Assembly (NCBI GenBank): GCA_030064695.1
Contig: JASHYV010000157.1
Span: 1-9,720 of the forward strand
Length of the DNA: 9,720 nt
DNA from: Thermoplasmata archaeon
GTDB lineage: Archaea; Thermoplasmatota; Thermoplasmata; UBA184
Reading direction: 5' to 3'
Positions within the stretch are counted from its first letter, which is position 1, and each line of letters opens with the position of its first letter. Position numbers and translations under genes: made by a program. Positions 1 to 4,966 of this stretch are shown piece by piece. Under the pieces are notes generated by a model. The model was not told where the DNA came from. It did not search any database and worked only from the letters and a program-made list of their open reading frames with translations.

Positions 1-27
1 GGCTTTGCTCTTCCTTGGTCGCGGCAT
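1..27 (-). CDS. Possible N-terminus of a gene leaving the left edge
   Basis: Only nine codons are visible, reading MPRPRKSKA from an ATG at 27-25 and continuing past base 1. The basic, polar start resembles many small nucleic-acid-binding or cytosolic proteins but identifies nothing. The support is contextual. A GGAGG lies on the minus strand at 42-38, ten bases before the ATG. Further upstream is a GGGTTTATCAC element (127-117), the same type of box found before the CDGSH gene. A minus-strand gene here would be divergent from the gene at 273. The fragment is too short to rule out chance. Confidence 0.35.
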
Positions 28-116
28 GTGTTCTGATCCTCCGACCCACCCGGTAGGTCGTCTGCCCCCGAGCCTGTGCCCGGCGGCCCTAGACCGTTGT
101 AACGGGTTATTTCTGG

Positions 117-127
117 AGTGATAAACC
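117..127 (-). promoter_or_regulatory. Candidate TATA box for the left-edge gene
   Basis: Read on the minus strand this is GGGTTTATCAC, close to the GGTTTATCC before the CDGSH gene at 4413. Transcription starting about 26 bases downstream would leave a leader of roughly 70 bases before the ATG at 27, in keeping with the GGAGG seen there. The direction is inferred. The plus-strand reading (GTGATAAACCC) also resembles the GTGATAAGCGG at 244-254, so the box could serve the other strand. Confidence 0.3.
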
Positions 128-158
128 CTTCGTTGTTGTAGCGCGGAGGTAACGCGCC

Positions 159-177
159 CCGAACCGAACGGGTTCGG
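159..177. repeat. Perfect inverted repeat in divergent intergenic region
   Basis: CCGAACC (159-165) and GGTTCGG (171-177) are exact reverse complements around a five-base centre. They are followed by TTTT. An alternative pairing, AACCGAA with TTCGGTT, uses bases 162-179 around CGGG. The repeat sits between the left-edge gene and the gene at 273, so an operator for a dimeric regulator is possible. A hairpin in a leader RNA is the other reading. Just downstream (189-216) are further short GC-rich repeats, including CGGACCC twice. Confidence 0.45.
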
Positions 178-243
178 TTTTCGAAATCTCGGACCCTGCG
201 GACCCGAGTTCGGGGCCCGGGACCGGCGCGCCCGGACTGAACC

Positions 244-254
244 GTGATAAGCGG
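244..254 (+). promoter_or_regulatory. Candidate TATA box for gene at 273
   Basis: GTGATAAGCGG has its A/T core (GATAAG, 246-251) centred about 25 bases before the GTG start at 273. That is the spacing expected for a leaderless archaeal transcript. No purine-rich ribosome site lies in the 20 bases before the start. The surrounding sequence is strongly GC-rich, so the A/T core stands out. Confidence 0.45.
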
Positions 255-272
255 GGCAACGGTCCGCGCACC

Positions 273-767
273 GTGCCCGATCTGCCCGCTCCGACCGAGT
301 ACTTCGACCTCAACGTCGGGCTGGTCGAGCTCCCTCCCGAGGGCAGCTTCGGACTCTCCGTGGAAAACCGGACCGGCGAGCCCTGGGCGGGCCGGATCCC
401 GGTCGTCTGGGTGCAGAGCGGGGTCAGCTGGGTCGAGGTCCTCGACGTGCGGCTCGGACCGCACGAGGCCCGGAGGATGGGACTGCGGACCCGGTGGACC
501 GAGACCGGCGGCCCGCTCGAGTGCCGACTCCCGCTCGAGCGCTCGCCACGGGACCTGCTCTCGCTCCCCGACGGCAAGATCTCCGAGTGGGCGCTCGGGT
601 CGAACTATCTGCCCCTCGGTCGGCTATCGATTCCCATCTCCACACCGCCTCCCACCGCCGCGCAGGAACGGAAGGACCGGATCCGCCAAGCCCTCTGGCT
701 GGTCTTCGCCGCGGTGCTCGGGATCGTGGCGGTCGTCCTGATCCTGTACGCGACCGCCGTCTTCTGA
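273..767 (+). CDS. Hypothetical protein with C-terminal membrane anchor
   Basis: This 164-residue protein is not recognised as a named family. Residues about 15-90 alternate short hydrophobic strands with turns, with a phrase near 25-35 (SFGLSVENRTG) and an LGPHEAR turn near 61-67. This resembles Ig-like or CARDB-type beta domains, but the assignment is only a pattern impression. There is no N-terminal signal. A Pro/charged linker (residues 121-139, ending ERKDRIRQ) leads into one hydrophobic helix at 140-163 that ends the protein. The basic residues just before the helix suggest the globular part is cytoplasmic, making this a tail-anchored protein. The start is GTG, chosen because a TATA-like box lies 25 bases upstream and the frame begins naturally there. 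The gene converges on the minus-strand pair ending at 780, leaving 12 bases between them. Confidence 0.75.
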   Translation: MPDLPAPTEYFDLNVGLVELPPEGSFGLSVENRTGEPWAGRIPVVWVQSGVSWVEVLDVRLGPHEARRMGLRTRWTETGGPLECRLPLERSPRDLLSLPDGKISEWALGSNYLPLGRLSIPISTPPPTAAQERKDRIRQALWLVFAAVLGIVAVVLILYATAVF

Positions 768-779
768 CCTCGGTCGAGG

Positions 780-1247
780 TCAGGGCGCGGGCGGCACCAG
801 CACGTAGAGTTGGGCGAAGAGCTGCCCGTTCCAGTACGCGCCCCACGCGTCGCCCGGGGCGAGGAACTCGGTGGTCCGCCCCGGAAGGGTGGTGGGTCCT
901 CCCAGGACGAACCCGTACACAGTCCCATTGATCGTGCTGGCGTTCCCATGCAGGAAGCCGAGGACCGTCTGATACCAGCCGGTGACCCAGAGGTGGAACG
1001 TCACGTTGTGGAAGGTCGTTTGAACGGGACTCGACGTGTTGGCCGGGAAGATCGGGAAGGGGAGCGAGGCGTCCGTCCAGTAGTAGGAGCGGCCATCGAT
1101 GGTGACGGTGCTCGGCAGAGTGGAGTTCGCCTTCAACCCCGGGATATAACCGGCGAACAGCGCGATGCCCACCATTCCCCCGATGCCCAGCGCGAGGACC
1201 ATCGCCACGACCTCACGACGGCCCATTGGGGGCACGTCGGCCATCAT
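780..1247 (-). CDS. Membrane-anchored, sequon-rich extracellular protein
   Basis: This 155-residue protein has a short cytoplasmic N-terminus (MGRRE), one hydrophobic segment at residues 13-34, and a polar domain expected to be outside the cell. That domain has five N-X-S/T sequons (N41, N70, N81, N102, N107) and no cysteine. Aromatic and beta-rich stretches (for example FHLWVTGWYQ near 84-93) suggest a beta sandwich. A cupredoxin-like fold was considered, but there is no Cys/His/Met copper set. No family was recognised. Two adjacent ATG codons occur (1247 and 1244). A GGAGGG lies 4 and 7 bases before them respectively, so the second may be the one used. The gene lies 26 bases after the SHOCT-like gene and is probably co-transcribed with it, so the two may act together at the membrane. 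Confidence 0.75.
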   Translation of the reverse strand: MMADVPPMGRREVVAMVLALGIGGMVGIALFAGYIPGLKANSTLPSTVTIDGRSYYWTDASLPFPIFPANTSSPVQTTFHNVTFHLWVTGWYQTVLGFLHGNASTINGTVYGFVLGGPTTLPGRTTEFLAPGDAWGAYWNGQLFAQLYVLVPPAP

Positions 1248-1251
1248 CGGT

Positions 1252-1257
1252 CCCTCC
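1252..1257 (-). promoter_or_regulatory. Shine-Dalgarno GGAGGG for gene ending at 780
   Basis: The minus strand reads GGAGGGACCG directly before ATGATG. This is the clearest ribosome-binding site in the window, and it belongs to the second gene of a pair, whereas first genes here lack one. The seven-base spacing to the second ATG is more typical than the four-base spacing to the first. Confidence 0.6.
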
Positions 1258-1273
1258 GGGGCGGGCGCACGGA

Positions 1274-1729
1274 TTAGCTCGGCGGTCCGGGCCGGCGGCT
1301 CAGGTCCTGCACGATCTGCTCGTACTGTTCGCGCGTGATCTCGCCCCGAGCGTACCGCATGCGAGCCACGTAGAGGGGACGGTTGGGACCGCCCATGCCA
1401 CCCCGCGGCCCGGGTCCGTAGCCGCTCGGTCCTCCCCTGCCGCCGTAGCCACCGCGGTAGGACATCCGGGTGCTCCAGAAGGCGACGCGGAGGATGAAGA
1501 ACCCGATGATCAGCAGGAAGAACAGGAGAAAGACGCCGCCGAAGAGACCGAACCGGGGCGACGCGGAGACGCCGAAGCTCGCCGGATAGAGGGCGACGAA
1601 CAGCAGGAGGATCGCGAGGCCGATGAACACGACCCCGATCACCACGATGCCCCATCGCACCCGATGGCGCGGGGGCCGCATGTTCATCCCCGGCGGATAG
1701 TAGCCGCCCGGCCCGCCGGTCCCGGTCAT
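1274..1729 (-). CDS. Two-helix membrane protein with SHOCT-like C-terminus
   Basis: This is a 151-residue protein. Residues 1-20 are Gly/Pro/Tyr-rich. Two transmembrane helices follow at about 26-48 and 62-81, then a Gly/Arg/Pro-rich linker at 88-117. The C-terminus at 119-145 (LYVARMRYARGEITREQYEQ) matches the short C-terminal domain SHOCT: a hydrophobic/Arg helix, then 'ARGEITREEY', then a second helix. SHOCT tails are common in small bacterial and archaeal membrane proteins and are thought to mediate oligomerisation or partner binding, but no enzymatic role is known. The ATG at 1729 is supported by a TATA-like box 28 bases upstream. It heads a two-gene unit with the sequon-rich protein downstream and is divergent from the oxidoreductase gene. 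Confidence 0.8.
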   Translation of the reverse strand: MTGTGGPGGYYPPGMNMRPPRHRVRWGIVVIGVVFIGLAILLLFVALYPASFGVSASPRFGLFGGVFLLFFLLIIGFFILRVAFWSTRMSYRGGYGGRGGPSGYGPGPRGGMGGPNRPLYVARMRYARGEITREQYEQIVQDLSRRPGPPS

Positions 1730-1752
1730 CGGCGTAGAACCCGTGGTCCCGC

Positions 1753-1761
1753 CTTATGAAA
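1753..1761 (-). promoter_or_regulatory. Candidate TATA box for SHOCT-like gene
   Basis: The minus strand reads TTTCATAAG, centred about 28 bases before the ATG at 1729, which fits a leaderless transcript. The plus-strand reading (CTTATGAAA) could equally drive the oxidoreductase gene with a leader of about 50 bases. The element may therefore be shared or belong to either side. Confidence 0.4.
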
Positions 1762-1832
1762 TCTGGTCTCGGGAGGCGGCCGCTCGATCGTCGTCGGTGG
1801 AGGCTTTCCGCTGCGCCGCCCTGTCCCTCCCG

Positions 1833-2786
1833 ATGCGGGCGGTCGTCGTTCGAGCGTTCAAGGGGACTCCCGAGCTGCTCGAACTCCCCGAACGCGAGGC
1901 TAAGGACGGAGAGCTGCGGGTCCGCCTCGAGGCGGCCGGCGTGAACCCGTTCGACTGGAAGATCCTCGACGGGATCTTCGAGGGGCGTCGCCCGCACGAG
2001 TTCCCGCTCGTCGCGGGCGTCGACGGTGCCGGCGTGGTCGAGGCCGTGGGCGGCTCGGTTCGACGGCTGAAGGTCGGAGACCGCGTCGCCGGCTCGTTCC
2101 TCCACGACCCCGTCGGGATCGGTACCTACGCGGAGGTCGCGACCGTCCCGGAATCGAACGCCGTGACCCGGATCCCCGACGCGGTCGGGTTCGAGGCGGC
2201 GGCGGCCCTCCCGACCGCGGGCATGACCGCCTGGGACGCGGTCGACCGTCTCGGGGTCCGGCCGGGCGGGCGGCTGCTGATCGTGGGCGCGTCGGGAGGG
2301 GTCGGCACGATCGCGACGGCGCTCGCGGCGGCCCGCGGGATCCGCGTGCTCGCGACGGCTCGTCCCCCTGCGGACGTCGCGCTCCGCGACGCGGGAGCGA
2401 TGGAGTTCGTGAATCCTTCCGTGACGGACCTGGCGGCCGAGGTACGTCGAATGGCCCCGGACGGGGTCGACGGGCTGCTGGACGCCGGGAGCGACAAGCC
2501 GACGTTCGCTCGACTGGCCGCGCTGGTCCGGCGGGGGGGAACGGCGGCGACGACGGTGTTCGTCGCCGACGCGTCGGCGACCTACGCCGACGGGGTCAAG
2601 CGGGTGAACCTGAACCTGCAACCCCGGGCGGAGACGATGGACCGGCTGCTCGCCGAGGTCGCAGCCGGCCGAGTCCGAATCCCGCCGCCGCGGTTGCTCC
2701 CCCTCTCGGAAGGTCCGCGCGCCTTGGCGGAGAGCCGGGCCCGCACCACCGTTGGCAAGACCGTGCTGCGGGTCCGGGGCCCGTGA
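1833..2786 (+). CDS. Zinc-free NAD(P)-dependent quinone oxidoreductase-like MDR enzyme
   Basis: This 317-residue protein is a medium-chain dehydrogenase/reductase with the length usual for the zeta-crystallin/quinone oxidoreductase branch. Family marks in order are a GroES-like N-domain with AAGVNPFDWK (35-43), AGVDGAGVVEAVG (61-73), GDRVAG (82-87), PTAGMTAWDA (127-136), and the dinucleotide-binding loop VGASGGVGTIA (151-161). The cysteine and histidine ligands of zinc alcohol dehydrogenases are absent, so reduction of quinones or alpha,beta-unsaturated carbonyls with NAD(P)H is the likely chemistry. The exact substrate cannot be read. The ATG at 1833 (MRAVVV) is the family-typical start. An in-frame GTG at 1797 and an upstream ATG at 1743 would add residues unlike the family. 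The gene is followed 52 bases later by the GST-like gene. Confidence 0.9.
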   Translation: MRAVVVRAFKGTPELLELPEREAKDGELRVRLEAAGVNPFDWKILDGIFEGRRPHEFPLVAGVDGAGVVEAVGGSVRRLKVGDRVAGSFLHDPVGIGTYAEVATVPESNAVTRIPDAVGFEAAAALPTAGMTAWDAVDRLGVRPGGRLLIVGASGGVGTIATALAAARGIRVLATARPPADVALRDAGAMEFVNPSVTDLAAEVRRMAPDGVDGLLDAGSDKPTFARLAALVRRGGTAATTVFVADASATYADGVKRVNLNLQPRAETMDRLLAEVAAGRVRIPPPRLLPLSEGPRALAESRARTTVGKTVLRVRGP

Positions 2787-2801
2787 GCGCCGGGTGAGTC
2801 G

Positions 2802-2819
2802 GGGAAGCCTCATCTTCCC
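2802..2819 (+). repeat. Short hairpin between two plus-strand genes
   Basis: GGGAAG (2802-2807) and CTTCCC (2814-2819) are exact reverse complements around a six-base loop. They lie between the oxidoreductase stop and the GST-like start. No T-tract follows. It could modulate expression of the downstream genes or be a chance repeat in GC-rich DNA. Confidence 0.3.
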
Positions 2820-2838
2820 GCGTTCGATCCCGCCGCCG

Positions 2839-3477
2839 ATGGCGCCCCGAGTCCGACTCTACTTCCATCCGATCAGCCACTACTGCGTCTCGGCCGACCG
2901 GATGCTGGCGATGAAGGGCATCGCCCACGAGACGATCTACACCCCGTACCACGATCACGAGGCGCTGATCCGGCGCACGCGTCAGGACTACATTCCCACG
3001 CTGCTCTGGGGCGAGGAGGTCATCACCTGGTCCGAGATCCCGGAGTTCCTCGACCGAGTGCGACCGGAACCGGCGCTCCTTCCGGCGGGCCGGGCGGCGC
3101 TCGCGCGCGTGGTCCAGAACTGGGCCCATCAGGTCGTCGAGGAGCGGGTGTGGCGGGCGGTGGTGACGGAGATCCCGAAGGTGCTTCGCTCCGACCAGGA
3201 GCGCTGGGTGTTCGAGGAGATGCAGACTCGGGCACGAGGCCCCTGGCACGTCCTCGTGGCCCGTAAGGCGGAGTTCGGCCGGGACGTCCAGCCGTTCTTC
3301 GGCATGATCGACCGGATGCTCGAGGGTCGGGCCTGGGCGCTCGATGAGCCCACGGTGGCGGACTGCGCCCTGTACGGGAGCCTTTCGCCTTGGACCACGG
3401 CGGGGCGACGTCTCCCGGTGCGCTACCGGAACCTGGACCGCTGGGCAAAGTCGATGGCGAAGCTCGGGCCGGGATGA
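2839..3477 (+). CDS. Glutathione S-transferase-like protein
   Basis: This is a 212-residue protein, the usual length for soluble GSTs. The N-terminal thioredoxin-fold half shows YFHPISHYCVSADRMLAMKG (8-27), which aligns with the GST pattern of a strand, a loop with Ser/Cys, and a helix ending in KGI. Cys16 is a possible catalytic or mixed-disulfide residue. YIPTLLWGEEVITWSEI (51-67) corresponds to the cis-proline and gamma-Glu-binding segment, with S65 in the usual Ser position. The helical C-terminal half contains the LDEPTVADCALYG stretch typical of GST_C. GSTs are uncommon in archaea, which mostly lack glutathione, so the natural thiol is uncertain. The ATG at 2839 begins right at the fold. 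The stop overlaps the next gene's start as ATGA, indicating translational coupling with the methyltransferase. Confidence 0.85.
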   Translation: MAPRVRLYFHPISHYCVSADRMLAMKGIAHETIYTPYHDHEALIRRTRQDYIPTLLWGEEVITWSEIPEFLDRVRPEPALLPAGRAALARVVQNWAHQVVEERVWRAVVTEIPKVLRSDQERWVFEEMQTRARGPWHVLVARKAEFGRDVQPFFGMIDRMLEGRAWALDEPTVADCALYGSLSPWTTAGRRLPVRYRNLDRWAKSMAKLGPG

Positions 3478-4280
3478 CCGCCGCTCCGCGAACCGAGCCA
3501 CCGTACGGCGCCCTCGCAGAGGTCTACGACCGGGTGTACGCGTGGAAGGACTACGCCGGGGAGGCACGCCGCCTCCGAGCGATGATCCGGGAGTTCGGAC
3601 CACCCCGGGCCCGCACCCTGCTCGACGTCGCCTGCGGGACCGGTGCCCATCTGCGCTACCTGTCCCGGTACTACGACTGCGTGGGCCTGGACGCGAGCCC
3701 GGGGATGCTCCGGGTCGCTCGCCGTCGGCTGCCGAAGGTCCGGTTCGTGAAGGGCCGAATGGAGTCCTTCCACCTCTCCGAGCAGTTCGACGTGCTCACC
3801 TGCCTCTTCTCCGCGATCGGCTACGTGCGCTCCGAACGAGATCTGAGACGAGCCCTTCGGTCGTTCGCCCGGCACCTGCGCCCGGGCGGGATCGCGATCG
3901 TCGAACCTTGGTTCGCGCCGGCCGCGTACCATCCGGGCCCGTTTCACCTGGGCCAGTACGGCACCAAGGCGTGGCCGATCGCCCGCATGAACCGGTCCGA
4001 CCGACGCGGGAATCGGTCGATCATGGATATGCACTATCTCGTGGCCAGCCCTCGAGGAGTGCTGCACTGGGTCGAGCGTCACGACATGGGGCTCTTCCCC
4101 GTCGCCACCTCGCTCGCGGCGTTCCGCGCCGCAGGACTGCGACCCCGCTATCTCCGCAACGGCTTCATGCGGGGCCGGGGCCTCTTCGTGGCCGTTCGGC
4201 CCGGCGCGCCTTCGGAGCCGCGACCTCGCCCCCGGGTCACTCGAGGATCTTCGTCTCGGCGCCCGCGGCGCGGAAGTTGA
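3474..4280 (+). CDS. Class I SAM methyltransferase, amino-sugar N,N-dimethyltransferase-like
   Basis: This is a 268-residue protein. Near the N-terminus YDRVYAWKDYAGEA (18-31) is followed by SAM motif I LLDVACGTGAHL (49-60), the acidic ribose-binding region GLDASPGML (71-79), and FDVLTCLFSAIGYV (105-118). FARHLRPGGIAIVEPWF (131-147) comes next. This order and wording resemble the TylM1/DesVI family, which dimethylates the 3-amino group of dTDP-amino-deoxysugars. No sugar-nucleotide pathway genes are in the window, so the true acceptor is unknown and may be quite different. The ATG overlaps the GST-like stop by four bases, the reason for choosing it. The last 25 or so residues are Arg/Pro/Ser-rich and extend over the 3' end of the CDGSH gene on the other strand, so they may be poorly conserved. 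Confidence 0.88.
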   Translation: MTAAPRTEPPYGALAEVYDRVYAWKDYAGEARRLRAMIREFGPPRARTLLDVACGTGAHLRYLSRYYDCVGLDASPGMLRVARRRLPKVRFVKGRMESFHLSEQFDVLTCLFSAIGYVRSERDLRRALRSFARHLRPGGIAIVEPWFAPAAYHPGPFHLGQYGTKAWPIARMNRSDRRGNRSIMDMHYLVASPRGVLHWVERHDMGLFPVATSLAAFRAAGLRPRYLRNGFMRGRGLFVAVRPGAPSEPRPRPRVTRGSSSRRPRRGS

Positions 4281-4413
4281 CGGTCCGGTGGGTCCCGTCG
4301 CAGAGGGGCTTCTTCGACGAGTGACCGCACCGGCAGAGCGCGACGTCGGCCTTTCCGTCGATCAGCACCAGGTTCGGCCCGTTCTCGATCGAGCGCACTT
4401 CCACCTTCGGCAT
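4237..4413 (-). CDS. Small CDGSH-type iron-sulfur protein
   Basis: This 58-residue protein begins MPKVEVRSIENGP. It carries the full CDGSH signature CRCGHSSKKPLCDGTH at residues 27-42: C-X-C, then S-X3-P-X-C-D-G-T-H. Three cysteines (27, 29, 38) and His42 are the expected ligands of one [2Fe-2S] cluster. Proteins of this type (single-motif, MitoNEET-related, found widely in archaea and bacteria) are small electron-transfer or redox-sensing proteins. The partner is unknown. There is no membrane segment, so it is cytosolic. The ATG at 4413 has a GGTTTATCC box about 29 bases upstream, suggesting a leaderless transcript independent of msrB. Its last 44 bases overlap the end of the methyltransferase on the plus strand. 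Confidence 0.9.
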   Translation of the reverse strand: MPKVEVRSIENGPNLVLIDGKADVALCRCGHSSKKPLCDGTHRTVNFRAAGAETKILE

Positions 4414-4438
4414 GGCACCGGGGGATGGGTCTGAGGTC

Positions 4439-4446
4439 GGATAAAC
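4439..4446 (-). promoter_or_regulatory. Candidate TATA box for CDGSH gene
   Basis: The minus strand reads GTTTATCC, centred about 29 bases before the ATG at 4413, in otherwise GC-rich DNA. No Shine-Dalgarno precedes the ATG. Together these suggest a leaderless or near-leaderless transcript starting between msrB (ending at 4483) and this gene. Confidence 0.5.
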
Positions 4447-4482
4447 CGTCGCGCACGCCGGGGTAACCGGCCGGCGGCGGGT

Positions 4483-4845
4483 TCACTTGGGCACGAACAG
4501 GAGCGAGATCGAGTTCACGCAGTGCCGGGTGTTCTTGGGTGTGAAGCGTTCGCCGAGGAAGACGTGACCCAGGTGACCCCCGCAGCGCGCGCACTCGATC
4601 TCCGTGCGCTGGCCGTCCGGGTCGGGCAGGCGCTTCACGGCCCCCGGGATCTCCTCGTCGAAGCTCGGCCAGCCGCACCCCGCATCGAACTTGTCGTCCG
4701 ACCGATAGAGCGGGGCCCCGCACCGCTTGCAGGTGTAGATGCCCTGGCCCTTGAAGTGCTCATACTCGCCGGAGAACGGGCGCTCCGTGCCCTTGCGCAC
4801 GATCACGGCCTCCTCGGCTCGCGTCAGCGCGCGGTACTCGGACAC
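4483..4845 (-). CDS. msrB: Peptide-methionine (R)-S-oxide reductase MsrB
   Basis: This 120-residue protein is a compact, complete MsrB, which reduces methionine-R-sulfoxide in oxidised proteins. Visible family marks are TERPFSGEY (20-28), the zinc-binding pairs CKRC (39-42) and CARC (85-88), DAGCGWPSF (54-62), GHLGHVF (90-96), and RHCVNSISL (107-115), which holds the catalytic Cys109. Cys57 in the GCGWPSF loop is the candidate resolving cysteine, so recycling by thioredoxin would be expected. There is no signal peptide, so it is cytosolic. The start is GTG at 4845. A GTCTAAGC box is centred about 25 bases upstream, while the nearby ATG at 4853 is out of frame. Sharing its strand and neighbourhood with the CDGSH protein suggests an oxidative-stress setting. 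Confidence 0.95.
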   Translation of the reverse strand: MSEYRALTRAEEAVIVRKGTERPFSGEYEHFKGQGIYTCKRCGAPLYRSDDKFDAGCGWPSFDEEIPGAVKRLPDPDGQRTEIECARCGGHLGHVFLGERFTPKNTRHCVNSISLLFVPK

Positions 4846-4866
4846 GCCTCCATCAGCCCCCGGTCC

Positions 4867-4874
4867 GCTTAGAC
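4867..4874 (-). promoter_or_regulatory. Candidate TATA box for msrB
   Basis: The minus strand reads GTCTAAGC, centred about 25 bases upstream of the msrB GTG at 4845, the distance expected for leaderless initiation. The box is less A/T-rich than the one before the CDGSH gene, so this is a moderate call based on position. Confidence 0.35.
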
Positions 4875-4966
4875 GATTGCGGCCCTGTCGTGGAGCTCCT
4901 CGACGACGCCTCGTTGGGCCACCGTCGGCGAAAGTTCCTCAAGCCTCGCCGGCGTGCCCTCTCCGT

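Noticed and set aside
159..181. Inverted repeat followed by TTTT as a bacterial intrinsic terminator
   Set aside because: The T-tract is only four bases and no gene ends just upstream. The other evidence points to an archaeon, where hairpin terminators are not the rule.
244..741. Alternative plus-strand frame starting at ATG 244
   Set aside because: The product is Ser/Arg/Gly-rich without hydrophobic segments or motifs. The frame from GTG 273 gives a coherent beta-rich protein with a membrane helix.
780..1247. Cupredoxin or cytochrome oxidase subunit II-like copper protein
   Set aside because: The N-anchor plus beta domain layout fits, but there is no cysteine and no Cys/His/Met ligand cluster.
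780..2813. Long minus-strand open frame of 677 codons running antisense to the oxidoreductase
   Set aside because: Most of it is Arg/Pro/Gly-rich with no fold, as expected for a mirror of a GC-rich gene. Only its last 155 codons (from 1247) read as a real protein, and a separate SHOCT-like gene overlaps it in another frame.
4739..4966. Upstream extension of the second methyltransferase to ATG 4739
   Set aside because: The extension mirrors the msrB gene and has no methyltransferase character. A TTG at 4967 gives a normal N-terminus.
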